From the NCBI RefSeq assembly GCF_030316135.1, contig NZ_CP128185.1, forward strand, positions 744,001 to 808,000: a stretch of 64,000 nt of DNA, given 5' to 3'. The notes beneath the pieces are model-generated. The model did no database searches and was not told the DNA's origin. It was given only the letters and a program-made list of their open reading frames with translations. A program made the translations under genes and the position numbers. Below, piece after piece: positions 53,691 through 62,928 of this stretch (its first letter is position 1; the number at the start of each line of letters is the position of its first letter). This DNA comes from Aliiglaciecola sp. LCG003 (GTDB lineage: Bacteria; Pseudomonadota; Gammaproteobacteria; Enterobacterales; Alteromonadaceae).

Positions 53691-55256
53691 ATGTTGTTAG
53701 CCCCATTAGATTTAGCTGTATTAGCCATTTATGTCATCGCTTTGATGAGCATTGCATGGTGGGTTTCACGGGAAAAAGCAGGTCACGAAAAAGATACCAA
53801 TGACTATTTCCTAGCGGGTAGTAGCCTACCTTGGTGGGCAATTGGAGCCTCGCTGGTGGCTTCTAATATCTCTGCCGAGCAGATAATAGGCATGTCAGGT
53901 TCCGGCTATGCGATTGGACTGGCCATTGCGTCCTATGAGTGGATGGCGGCTATAACCCTTATTATTGTGGGTGCCTGGTTACTACCAATCTTTTTAAAGC
54001 GCAAAATTTATACTATGCCGCAGTTCTTGCAGCAACGTTATGATAGTAGAGTTCGCCTGACTATGGCGCTGTTCTGGTTGTCTGTGTATGTTTTTGTCAA
54101 CTTAACCGCAGTACTTTGGCTAGGTGCACTGGCCATCAACACGCTAACAGGGTTAGATTTAACTGCTTCTTTGGTAGTGCTTGCCACACTTTCGTTGGCT
54201 TACTCTCTTTATGGTGGTCTAAAGGCCGTTGCTCTTACCGATATTATTCAGGTGGTACTGTTAGTAGCGGGGGGATTATTCTTATCTTATGCCTCGCTAG
54301 ATTTGCTCGGAAATGGCAACGGTATGTTTGCCGGTTTGGACCGATTGACGTCTGAGTTGCCGGAAAAATTCAATATGATCCTTACCCCAGAAAATGAGCA
54401 TTATATGAGCTTACCAGGAATATCGGTATTGCTCGGTGGTCTGTGGGTAATTAACCTATCTTACTGGGGCTTTAATCAATATATTATTCAGCGGGCCCTC
54501 GCGGCCAAAGATTTAAAAGAGGCACGTAAAGGTATTGCTTTTGCCGCATTTCTTAAACTGTTGATGCCGGTTCTTGTGGTGTTGCCAGGGATTGCTGCTG
54601 TATTACTGCTTCCCCCTCTGGATCGACCCGATCAAGCTTACCCGCAATTGATGGGCCTGATGCCTGTCGGCTTAAAAGGTTTGATTTTCGCCGCCTTGGT
54701 TGCCGCTATCTTGTCGAGTTTAGCTTCGATGACTAATAGTATTTCTACTATATTCACTATGGACTTATACGCTCATGCCCGGCCTAACAAGTCTCAACAT
54801 CATTACGTAAAAGTGGGTCGGATCACTAGCGTCTCTGCATTGGTAATAGCGCTTGTTACGGCGCAGCCATTGCTGGGAGATTCTGAACAAGCCTTCCAGT
54901 TTATTCAGGAATTTACTGGCTTCTTCACACCCGGGATCGTAGTGTTATTTTTATTGGGCATGTTCTGGAAAAAAGCTACCGCTAATGGCGCACTTATCGC
55001 TGCAGTTGGCTCTGCAGTTTTGTCTTTGGCGGCAAAAATGTGGTTACCCGAAGTACCCTTCATGGACCGCGTAGGCTACGTATTTCTATCTTGTCTGGCA
55101 TTGGCAGTTGTGGTGTCCCTATTGGAAAGTAAAGGGAAAGATCACGCCAATGCTATCTCTTTGGATGACATAGATTTCAGCACAGATGGAAGTTATCGAC
55201 TTAGCGCGGTGATAGTGATTGTGATCCTTATTTGTTTATATTCAGCATGGTGGTAA
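53691..55256 (+). CDS. Sodium/solute symporter (SSS family, SGLT-like)
   Basis: 521 residues with about 14 membrane segments. Family parts: DYFLAGSSLPWWAIGASLVASNISAEQIIGMSGSGYAIGLAIASYEW in TM1-2 and MTNSISTIFTMDLYAHARP in the sodium-binding region (Ser/Thr before the helix). It resembles Vibrio SGLT, which takes up galactose or glucose with sodium. GGAG lies seven bases before the ATG. Next to galK, galactose is the most likely substrate. The next gene starts two bases after its stop. Confidence 0.9.
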   Translation: MLLAPLDLAVLAIYVIALMSIAWWVSREKAGHEKDTNDYFLAGSSLPWWAIGASLVASNISAEQIIGMSGSGYAIGLAIASYEWMAAITLIIVGAWLLPIFLKRKIYTMPQFLQQRYDSRVRLTMALFWLSVYVFVNLTAVLWLGALAINTLTGLDLTASLVVLATLSLAYSLYGGLKAVALTDIIQVVLLVAGGLFLSYASLDLLGNGNGMFAGLDRLTSELPEKFNMILTPENEHYMSLPGISVLLGGLWVINLSYWGFNQYIIQRALAAKDLKEARKGIAFAAFLKLLMPVLVVLPGIAAVLLLPPLDRPDQAYPQLMGLMPVGLKGLIFAALVAAILSSLASMTNSISTIFTMDLYAHARPNKSQHHYVKVGRITSVSALVIALVTAQPLLGDSEQAFQFIQEFTGFFTPGIVVLFLLGMFWKKATANGALIAAVGSAVLSLAAKMWLPEVPFMDRVGYVFLSCLALAVVVSLLESKGKDHANAISLDDIDFSTDGSYRLSAVIVIVILICLYSAWW

Positions 55257-55258
55257 AT

Positions 55259-57832
55259 ATGTCAAAGTTGAAAACCTTAACGTTGTTGATCGCTGGCGGT
55301 TTGTTAGTCGCCTCAGCAAGAAGTGGTGCCGAGCAACAGGCTGCATTGCCTACGCCTACCAAAGTGGTCGCCGGAGAGCTGCAATGGAATGACGGCTCAG
55401 CAGTGAAACTCTTTGGGGTAAATTACGGTTTGCCCTTTGCCTACGGCTATCGTGCTATCAATAAATTGGGCTTAGATCATAAGGCCTCGATAGATATGGA
55501 TGTAGATCACATTGACCGTCTTAAGCTGGATGCTTGGCGGGTACATATGTGGGATCGTTTGCTAAGTAATAAACAGGGCGATCTGTTAGATAACGAACAT
55601 CTTGAGCTGTTTGACTATTTACTGATGAAATTGCAGCAGAAAAACATCAAAGCCATAGTGACCCCTATTGCATGGTGGGGCTCAGGATATCCAGAGCCAG
55701 ACCCAGTTGAACCTGGATTTGCTGTGGGTTATTCCAAGCAAGAGATGAACCTTGAGCCTGCGGCCATTGCAGCGACGCATAATTATCTACGCCAGTTATT
55801 GGCCTATAAAAACCGTTATACGGGCAAATCTGTAGCAGAAGATCCAGAGGTCATTGCCATTGAATTGTTTAATGAGCCTAATCATCGGCAGGCAGCAGAA
55901 GAAAGTGCTGCTTATGTAGAAAGTTTGCTGGCAACAGTGCGTGATTTAGGGGTTTCCAAACCACTCTTTTACAATATCAGTGAGCAAGGCAATGATCAGG
56001 CCTTTGCTACTGCTTTGTGCAATTCCTCAGTAGATGGTGTGGCGTATCAATGGTATCCCACAGGATTAGTAAAAAATAGCGCCTTGAATAGCAATATGTT
56101 GCCCTCGGTAGCGCATTATACCAATCCATTTGCGCCTATCGAAGCCTGTCAAAATAAGGCCAAAATGGTCTACGAATTTGACGCTGCAGATATCAATAAC
56201 AGTGTAATGTATCCTGCTATGGCTCGAAGCTTCCGTGAGGCTGGGTTCCAGTGGGCAACACAATTTGCTTACGACCCAGCAGAGCTTGCCCAAACAAATT
56301 CTGAATACAATACTCACTACTTGAATTTGTTGTACACACCATCCAAGGCTATAAGCTTGATGATTGCCGGAGAAGAATTTCGCCAATTACCTTCGGACTA
56401 TCAGGCTGCTGACTACCCAGCCAGTAATACATTTAGTAACACTTACTTAAACTATGATAAAGACCTGAGTCATTTTGATGATGGTAGCCAATATTATTAT
56501 TCTAATCATACAGATATAGCCCCGAAGAGTCCGCAACAGCTTACTCAGATCGCTGGCGTAGGGAGCTCACCTTTAGTGGAGTATTCAGGAAATGGTGCTT
56601 ATTTTCTGGATAAACTGCAAGATGGCGTATGGCGTTTAGAAGTCTATCCGGACGTGTTGAGCCTGCAGGATCCTCACCAGTCTTCAAGTTTAAAGCGGGA
56701 AGTTTCGCGGCTTTACCTGCATGCTCGCAAGCTAAAGCTAAACTTGACTGATTTGGGCCAAGGGTTTGTGGTGCAAGGTATTAACAATGGGAACGATTTG
56801 CATACGCAGGCAAAAGAAGGTCAGGTAAGTGTGTCACCTGGGGTTTATCTTATCGGGGCAAGCCAAGCAGTAATCACCAGTACTGATATTGATTCCCTTG
56901 ATAAGCAGTACTACCTGCCCCACACCGTTTCTCCTGAACTCGAGTTAATACATCAGCCCCAACGCCAACGTAATGTGGGCGACAAGCTGACATTTGAGGT
57001 GCAGGTCGCAGGGCCTAACAACCACTATGATGTGCAATTGTTTATTCGCTATCAGGGACACAGAGATTTCACAATAATACCGATGCAAGCGGCCGGAACT
57101 GACAACTACAAATTAAGCTTGCCCAATAGTAACCCGTGGGATCAGCCGGGAGTATTGGAATATGCCTTTGTGATCAAGGATGAGGAACAACAGTTAAGCT
57201 GGCCAGGAAAGCAAAGCGGCAGTCCAGCGGATTGGGATTATGTAGATTCAGGATTCTTTCATACTTTATTGACGCCTGCGGCCACACCGATTCGTTTATT
57301 CGATCCGGCCACAGACAGAGCCGCTGTGTTCAACCCAAAAAGTGCTGTTGCCTGGCCTGCTACTTCTGCAACAGAAGAGGGGGCAACGCTTAAATTGGCT
57401 TATTTCAGTGACAACCTAAACGCTGCAGGAAGTTTGTTGCGTGCGACGCTGGCCAATGACAATCAACTTAGTGGTCGTAATCTATCTGACTACAATGGTT
57501 TAGCCATTCGAGTGCGTTCTTTAGGTAAAGCCGACAAAGTACAGCTGGGGTTGATTGGCCAAGATGGTCTGGCCTACGGCACTGATTTTCCAGTACCAAA
57601 TGAATGGAAAACCCTTGTTATTCCATTGAAAGAGTTGCGTCCTATCGGCACGCTTATGGCAAATGCTTACCCGAGTTTTATGCCGATTAGTGTCGGGCCA
57701 CACGACAGTCAAACGAAACTGGCACTAGAGGCAATTACAGGGTTTCAGTTGATAATGCCGGCGCTACCGAGCAACCGAAAATTACAGCATCGTGGCGTGG
57801 AGATTGCCGAGATGGCACTTATCCAATATTAG
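55259..57832 (+). CDS. Secreted clan GH-A-like glycoside hydrolase
   Basis: 857 residues from the ATG at 55259, two bases after the symporter stop; an earlier in-frame ATG at 55232 lies within the symporter gene. A signal peptide (TLTLLIAGGLLVASARSGA) is visible. The barrel domain shows LDAWRVHMWDRLL, acid/base-like ELFNEPNH (~206) and nucleophile-like VYEFDAAD (~306), as in cellulase-type (GH5-like) enzymes. Beta-rich domains follow (~560-690), and a C-terminal carbohydrate-binding-like fold (LSDYNGLAIRVRSLGKADKVQLGLI) ends the protein. No exact family is claimed. In this locus it probably trims galactose-containing glycans in the periplasm. Confidence 0.75.
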   Translation: MSKLKTLTLLIAGGLLVASARSGAEQQAALPTPTKVVAGELQWNDGSAVKLFGVNYGLPFAYGYRAINKLGLDHKASIDMDVDHIDRLKLDAWRVHMWDRLLSNKQGDLLDNEHLELFDYLLMKLQQKNIKAIVTPIAWWGSGYPEPDPVEPGFAVGYSKQEMNLEPAAIAATHNYLRQLLAYKNRYTGKSVAEDPEVIAIELFNEPNHRQAAEESAAYVESLLATVRDLGVSKPLFYNISEQGNDQAFATALCNSSVDGVAYQWYPTGLVKNSALNSNMLPSVAHYTNPFAPIEACQNKAKMVYEFDAADINNSVMYPAMARSFREAGFQWATQFAYDPAELAQTNSEYNTHYLNLLYTPSKAISLMIAGEEFRQLPSDYQAADYPASNTFSNTYLNYDKDLSHFDDGSQYYYSNHTDIAPKSPQQLTQIAGVGSSPLVEYSGNGAYFLDKLQDGVWRLEVYPDVLSLQDPHQSSSLKREVSRLYLHARKLKLNLTDLGQGFVVQGINNGNDLHTQAKEGQVSVSPGVYLIGASQAVITSTDIDSLDKQYYLPHTVSPELELIHQPQRQRNVGDKLTFEVQVAGPNNHYDVQLFIRYQGHRDFTIIPMQAAGTDNYKLSLPNSNPWDQPGVLEYAFVIKDEEQQLSWPGKQSGSPADWDYVDSGFFHTLLTPAATPIRLFDPATDRAAVFNPKSAVAWPATSATEEGATLKLAYFSDNLNAAGSLLRATLANDNQLSGRNLSDYNGLAIRVRSLGKADKVQLGLIGQDGLAYGTDFPVPNEWKTLVIPLKELRPIGTLMANAYPSFMPISVGPHDSQTKLALEAITGFQLIMPALPSNRKLQHRGVEIAEMALIQY

Positions 57833-57845
57833 GTCCAAAAGAGGC

Positions 57846-57880
57846 TTACGAAACAAGCTTGCATGGGTATAATCCCATGC
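57846..57880 (+). promoter_or_regulatory. Palindrome enclosing a consensus -10 element (candidate internal promoter/operator)
   Basis: GCATGGG-TATAAT-CCCATGC (57861-57880): a perfect 7-bp inverted repeat with TATAAT exactly in the loop, and a weak TTACGA -35-like hexamer 16 bp upstream. It lies 30 bp before the carrier gene, so it may drive and gate the carrier and regulator. Confidence 0.5.
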
Positions 57881-57910
57881 ACTTTCGCTCAACGTTAATT
57901 GGAGTCGGTA

Positions 57911-59296
57911 TTGAGGCGGTCAAACCAAGACAGGTTGATGGTACAAAAGCTGGCTCTTGGCTCTGGCTTTTTTGCCATGTTATTTGCCAGTCAGGCGGTT
58001 TTGACATTAGCCATTCCCTTTTATCAAATGACTTTAGGGGTGGATCCATTTTTACTTAGCCTAGCCATAGCAATACCTATTGTTGCTGGTGCTGTGATTA
58101 CACCTTGGATAGGCTATTTGAGTGACCACTGGCAAAGCCGATTTGGACGTCGCCGACCTCTTATCGTGTTGGGTGCTGGATTGAGTGCAGTACTGTTTGG
58201 GGCTATATGGATGGTACCCCAAGATTGGGGGCTAGGTTGGCAACTATTTTATTTTAGTCTGACTTATCTTATGTTCCATCTGGCTTCAATTATAGTAGCA
58301 GTCCCAACCACTAGTTTAAGCTATGAACTTAGCAGTGAACCGGCCCAGCGAAGGGGGATAATGGCAGTAACCACCTATTTTATGCAGGCCGCATCCTTGC
58401 TGTGCCAGTGGTTATTTCCAATTGCCGGTCTAGCCCTTTTTGGATCTATTGTAACTGGTATTCAATGGGTTGGTTGGGCCGTTGGATTATTATTTATAGG
58501 GTTAATGGGATTGCTGCCAGCAATTTATTGTAATGAGCAGGTCCATGTTAATCACCCCATTAAAACAGACAGCTTTTGGCAAAGTGCGCGAGAGTTAGTT
58601 GGTAATCGCTCACTTGTCTTATTAATGATGATAAGCATGTTGTTATTAGGTGGTTGCGTGTTTGCTGCCAGCATGGATTACTACCTGTTGGTTTACTATG
58701 TTAGTGCCGGAGATGTTGCCGAAGGTGCATTTTGGAAAGGCTTACTATCAAGTGCCTACGCGGCTGCAGGCTTGGCCAGTGTTCCACTAGTCGGTTGGTT
58801 AGCCAAGCGCAAAGGTAAGCTAAATGCACTGACTTGGATACTTGTATTATCAGTAGTTGGGGCGGTTGCTAAATGGTTTTTGTTTGTACCCGGTATTGGT
58901 TGGTGGATTGCATTGGACGCTCTATTATGTACCAGTGTTTGGACCGCCATGACCACCTTGATTCCGGTATTAAATGCTGATTTAAGTGACGAGCATAGTC
59001 GATCCGCTAAACAGCCAAAAGCTGGAATGTACGCAGCGGTTTTTAAGGGAGTTTGCGCATTGGCTAGTATTGCCGCACTGTTGGCTTCCGGACTGGCATT
59101 GAATGCCATTGGCTTTGATGCTGGGTTAGGCGCAGAGCAGTCTGGGCAAACAATTATATCGATGAGATTAATCTTATCTGTCGGTACCGCGTTGTTTTGT
59201 GTATTGTCCTTGCTGTGTTTACACTATTATCGTATTGATTTAAATAATAAAAAATTATCTGCCAAGAATTTACCGGCCGATAAGGAGCAAAAATAG
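57911..59296 (+). CDS. MFS carrier, glycoside-pentoside-hexuronide (GPH) type
   Basis: 461 residues from a TTG at 57911 with GGAG six bases upstream; an ATG at 57938 and a TTG at 57899 are alternatives. Twelve membrane segments. Family marks: PFYQMTLGVDPFLLSLAIAIPIVAGAVITPWIGYLSDHWQSRFGRRRPLIVLG (the D-x5-R-GRRRP motif A region) and the equivalent loop in the second half (WLAKRKGKLNALTW). GPH carriers move sugars or glycosides with cations. It is a second inner-membrane transporter of the cluster besides the SSS symporter, perhaps for oligosaccharide rather than galactose. LacI follows five bases later. Confidence 0.85.
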   Translation: MRRSNQDRLMVQKLALGSGFFAMLFASQAVLTLAIPFYQMTLGVDPFLLSLAIAIPIVAGAVITPWIGYLSDHWQSRFGRRRPLIVLGAGLSAVLFGAIWMVPQDWGLGWQLFYFSLTYLMFHLASIIVAVPTTSLSYELSSEPAQRRGIMAVTTYFMQAASLLCQWLFPIAGLALFGSIVTGIQWVGWAVGLLFIGLMGLLPAIYCNEQVHVNHPIKTDSFWQSARELVGNRSLVLLMMISMLLLGGCVFAASMDYYLLVYYVSAGDVAEGAFWKGLLSSAYAAAGLASVPLVGWLAKRKGKLNALTWILVLSVVGAVAKWFLFVPGIGWWIALDALLCTSVWTAMTTLIPVLNADLSDEHSRSAKQPKAGMYAAVFKGVCALASIAALLASGLALNAIGFDAGLGAEQSGQTIISMRLILSVGTALFCVLSLLCLHYYRIDLNNKKLSAKNLPADKEQK

Positions 59297-59300
59297 GTTT

Positions 59301-60311
59301 ATGGTCACCATAAAAGACGTCGCCCGAGTAGCCGGGGTTTCTACAGCTACGGTTTCCCGTGTTATACACAATGGTGGACAGGTGGGTGATGCTTGTCGTG
59401 CCCGGGTTAAAAAAGTCATTCAAGAGCTTAAATATAGCCCGAATACCAATGCTCAAGCATTAGTAAGTAAAACTAACAACACCATTGGCGTCGTAACACC
59501 AAAATTATCCATGTCATTCTTTGGTACTTTGGCCAGTGGCGTTGAGCATACCGCCAGAGAAAAGGGCTACAAGTTGCTAATGGCCAACTCACTGTATGAA
59601 ACTCAATCTGAGCTGGATGCCATCAATTCGCTGCGTAACCACAACTGTCAGGCCATTATTCTGCATAGTGAATATTCCGATGAAGACACCCTAGTACAAC
59701 TGGCAAAAGACATTCCTGGGTTAGTCGTAGTCAATCGCTATATTCCTGCCATTGCCAATCGTTGTGTGTGGCTAGATAATCAAAGTGGAGCAAAGCGGGC
59801 AACAGAATATTTGTTGGCCCATGGGCATAGAGAATTTGCAGTGGTAACCAGTATTTACCAAAATCGGGATCCGGACATTCGTCTGCAAACTATAAAACAA
59901 ACCTTAGAGCAACATGATCTAAAACTGGATAAACAAGCTGTTGCAGAGTCAACGGCAAACATTGAAGGTGGCGAGCAGGCGGTAAAAGAATTGCTAGCCA
60001 GTGGCAGCAAGTTTACCGCACTGATGGCCTACAATGATTTAATGGCGATTGGCGCAATCCACGCTTTATTCGCCGCTGGGTTGCGGGTACCTGAAGATGT
60101 TTCGGTATTTGGCTTTGATGATTTACCCGTTGCTCGTGCGTGTCGCCCGCGCCTGACAACAATGCGCTATCCCATTGAGGAAATGTCAGCTTACGCAGCA
60201 GATTTGGCGATTAAACTCAGTGATCCCAAGCAAACACCTAGTAGTCAGACACATCTTTTCATTCCAGAGCTAGTCGAACGGGACTCAGTAAGGGATATTT
60301 CCAGGGATTGA
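59301..60311 (+). CDS. LacI/GalR family transcriptional regulator
   Basis: 336 residues. The N-terminal HTH is typical (VTIKDVARVAGVSTATVSRVIHN) with the hinge helix at SPNTNAQALVSKTNNTIGVV. The periplasmic-binding-protein-like ligand domain follows (LMAYNDLMAIGAIHALFAAGLRVPEDVSVFGFDDLPVARACRP). It likely represses the cluster from the GGTAAACGTTTACC operator at 44998 in the absence of galactose or a galactoside; the link is inference. Its start is five bases after the carrier stop, so it may be part of the same unit and autoregulated. Confidence 0.95.
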   Translation: MVTIKDVARVAGVSTATVSRVIHNGGQVGDACRARVKKVIQELKYSPNTNAQALVSKTNNTIGVVTPKLSMSFFGTLASGVEHTAREKGYKLLMANSLYETQSELDAINSLRNHNCQAIILHSEYSDEDTLVQLAKDIPGLVVVNRYIPAIANRCVWLDNQSGAKRATEYLLAHGHREFAVVTSIYQNRDPDIRLQTIKQTLEQHDLKLDKQAVAESTANIEGGEQAVKELLASGSKFTALMAYNDLMAIGAIHALFAAGLRVPEDVSVFGFDDLPVARACRPRLTTMRYPIEEMSAYAADLAIKLSDPKQTPSSQTHLFIPELVERDSVRDISRD

Positions 60312-60456
60312 TATTGGCCCTTTGATAACAGGCCGTTGCCGTTTAACTAATGGTTGCGAGCCTCTATCTAAAATCAACAAGATATAATCAAATAACATCT
60401 AAGATACAAACAGTGACCTATTGGGTTAGTTCTATTGCTCATTTGTCATGTACCCT

Positions 60457-61371
60457 TCAAAAATGTGTAAAGGCATCTTTAATCAAGGCTATTTTTGCCT
60501 GCTCACGGGGCGTTTTTTTATTTGCCATGGAAAGTGTGAAATCATAGTGGCAGCTTTGTGCGCAAATGAGTCGGATCTCGCCTTGCGCTACTTCTTGTTC
60601 AACGTGACTCAATGGCAAATACCCAATGTATACACCCGATAAGATGAGCGCTTTACGTGTGTCGAACTGATAGGCTCTGGCCTCTAGTTTCAATTTATGT
60701 AACTGGGTTCGGCCGGCTTGGTCAACATCTAAACCGGGGTGAATGGCACTGTAAGTAGCAAGGCGTTGTTCATCAATCTGCTTATCTTCGATTTCGAACA
60801 ATGGGTGTTCTTTGGCACAGCAAAGATACATCGGCTCACTGAAAACTCCGCTGTACTCTAAACCATCAACTTGCTTGTAATTGGGAAATAGTCCCACATG
60901 GGCTTTGTCTTTAAGTAAGGATTTTTCGATATTTTGGATAGAATCACCATCCAATACCAAATTTAGTTTGGGGGCATGCTGGTGGATTTGTCGTATTACA
61001 TTAGCGAGCCTTTTTTGCTTGGCTAAATCCAGTTGGTCGGCACACAGGATGACTAATTCACCGCTGAGCTCACTGTTCAATGACCGCACTAACAAAGAAA
61101 AATCGTTTAATGATTCAAACAATTCGCTACAGGCGTGATAGACCGTTTGTCCTGCCTCGGTAAGGGTAAATCCGCCTCTGCCTCGCACGCACAATTTTAG
61201 CTTCATGCGACTCTCAAGACTGCCCATGTGCACACTGATAGTTGAGCGCGTGATACCTAGTTCGGCTTCTGCCGCAGAGAATCCACCATTTTCAACCACC
61301 GCCTTATAGATACGCAATAAACGTAAATCATATTCAGTCACCGGTTTTGGTAGCAAGTTTGTACGACTCAT
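60457..61371 (-). CDS. LysR family transcriptional regulator
   Basis: 304 residues. The N-terminal winged HTH is clear: YDLRLLRIYKAVVENGGFSAAEAELGITRSTISVHMGSLESRMKLKLCVRGRGGFTLTEAGQTVY. The effector domain follows from ELSGELVILCADQ. It is divergent from gabD across ~97 bp, the usual layout for a regulator of that operon. A 13-bp direct repeat in the spacer is a candidate binding site. The effector is unknown, though a GABA-derived ligand is plausible. Confidence 0.92.
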   Translation of the reverse strand: MSRTNLLPKPVTEYDLRLLRIYKAVVENGGFSAAEAELGITRSTISVHMGSLESRMKLKLCVRGRGGFTLTEAGQTVYHACSELFESLNDFSLLVRSLNSELSGELVILCADQLDLAKQKRLANVIRQIHQHAPKLNLVLDGDSIQNIEKSLLKDKAHVGLFPNYKQVDGLEYSGVFSEPMYLCCAKEHPLFEIEDKQIDEQRLATYSAIHPGLDVDQAGRTQLHKLKLEARAYQFDTRKALILSGVYIGYLPLSHVEQEVAQGEIRLICAQSCHYDFTLSMANKKTPREQAKIALIKDAFTHF

Positions 61372-61413
61372 AAAGTTTTATATACCTAAGCGTAATAGTT
61401 TAAAGTTTTATAT
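61371..61413. repeat. Direct repeat in the LysR-gabD spacer
   Basis: TAAAGTTTTATAT occurs at 61371-61383 and again at 61401-61413, 30 bp apart, next to the LysR start. Candidate regulator-binding sites or promoter-linked AT repeats. Confidence 0.45.
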
Positions 61414-61468
61414 TTAAAGCCTAATACATTTGCGCTTCAATAGCTAAAAAATGTAGTGGGAGTACAAA

Positions 61469-62926
61469 ATGCAAAATCTCAATGACGCTAAGTTATTAAA
61501 AACAGCCTCTTATATTGATGGATGCTGGGTCGAAAGTGATGCTCAGCTTTCAGTGTGTAATCCTGCTGGGGGCGATGTACTGGTTGATATCAGTGACGCC
61601 AGTCCAGCGCAGGCTGAAGAGGCAGTGCTGGCAGCCAGCAAAGCGTTGGCTGCGTGGTCAGGGAAAACTGCCCAGCAACGCTCGGTCTTGCTCAGAGCAT
61701 GGTACGACTTGATGATAAAACATCAAGATGATTTAGCCCGAATTCTCACTCTTGAACAAGGCAAGCCGTTAGCGGAGGCCAAAGGTGAAATTGCTTATGG
61801 GGCGTCCTTCATTGAATGGTTTGCTGAGGAAGGTAAGCGTATTTATGGAGACGTTATTCCTGCACCTGGCATCGACAAACGTATTCTGGTTATCAAGCAG
61901 CCCGTTGGGGTCGTGAGTGCCATTACGCCGTGGAATTTTCCCAACGCAATGATTGCTCGTAAAGCGGCAGCTGCGCTGGCTGCGGGGTGTACCTTCGTTG
62001 TACGCCCCGCTACCCAAACCCCACTTTCAGCATTGGCAATGGCAGAGCTAGCCGCTCGTGCGGGTATTCCCGCAGGTGTATTTAACGTAGTGGTGGGGAG
62101 TGATGCCAATGGACTTGGCAAAGTGTTAACCGAGCATCCAGCGGTAGCAAAATTCACCTTTACTGGGTCGACGGCGGTAGGTAAAAAACTCATAGCACAA
62201 TGTGCCAGTACGGTAAAAAAGGTCTCGATGGAGCTCGGTGGGAATGCGCCTTTTATTGTATTTGAGGATGCGGATTTAAATGCAGCGGTGCAGGGCGCGC
62301 TGGTATCAAAATACCGCAATGCTGGCCAGACCTGCGTGTGTACCAATCGAATTTTAGTACATCAGGACATCTATCCACAATTTTGTGAAAAATATACTCA
62401 AGCAGTCGCAGAGCTGAAATTAGGTAGTGGTCTGGATCAAGATACCCAGATTGGCCCTATGATTAGCGCGAAAGCTGCCCAAGACGTTGATGCTCTGGTG
62501 CAGCAATCTATTGCACAAGGTGCAAAGCTTGTACTGGGCGGCTCATACGCCAAGCAAGGTGATAACTTTTATTTACCCACAGTGATGACTGATGTGACCA
62601 ATGATATGCCCATAGCGTGCAATGAAATATTTGGTCCAGTGTCACCTATCATTCGTTTTTCTGATGAGCAGCACGCCATCAAATTGGCCAATGACACTCA
62701 GTACGGACTTGCAGCTTACTTTTACAGTCGGGATATAGGCAGAATCTTTCGTGTTGCCGAAGCATTGGACTACGGCATGATCGGCATAAATGAGGGGCTG
62801 ATTTCCAACGCAACGGCGCCCTTTGGTGGGATGAAACAATCTGGTAATGGTCGTGAAGGTTCACACTATGGCCTTGACGATTACTTGGAAATTAAATACC
62901 TGTGCTTGGGTGGAATGGAGCAATAA
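61469..62926 (+). CDS. gabD: Succinate-semialdehyde dehydrogenase (NAD(P)+)
   Basis: 485 residues. Aldehyde dehydrogenase signatures: PWNFPNAMIARKAAAALAAGCTFVVRPA (cofactor site), GSTAVGKKL, catalytic Glu in MELGGNAPFIVF, and catalytic Cys in AGQTCVCTNRILV. It is preceded by TFTGS. Its C-terminal APFGGMKQSGNGREG is the usual end of GabD. It oxidises succinate semialdehyde to succinate. GGGAG lies eight bases before the ATG; gabT starts two bases after its stop. The pair catabolises GABA. Confidence 0.95.
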   Translation: MQNLNDAKLLKTASYIDGCWVESDAQLSVCNPAGGDVLVDISDASPAQAEEAVLAASKALAAWSGKTAQQRSVLLRAWYDLMIKHQDDLARILTLEQGKPLAEAKGEIAYGASFIEWFAEEGKRIYGDVIPAPGIDKRILVIKQPVGVVSAITPWNFPNAMIARKAAAALAAGCTFVVRPATQTPLSALAMAELAARAGIPAGVFNVVVGSDANGLGKVLTEHPAVAKFTFTGSTAVGKKLIAQCASTVKKVSMELGGNAPFIVFEDADLNAAVQGALVSKYRNAGQTCVCTNRILVHQDIYPQFCEKYTQAVAELKLGSGLDQDTQIGPMISAKAAQDVDALVQQSIAQGAKLVLGGSYAKQGDNFYLPTVMTDVTNDMPIACNEIFGPVSPIIRFSDEQHAIKLANDTQYGLAAYFYSRDIGRIFRVAEALDYGMIGINEGLISNATAPFGGMKQSGNGREGSHYGLDDYLEIKYLCLGGMEQ

Positions 62927-62928
62927 TC

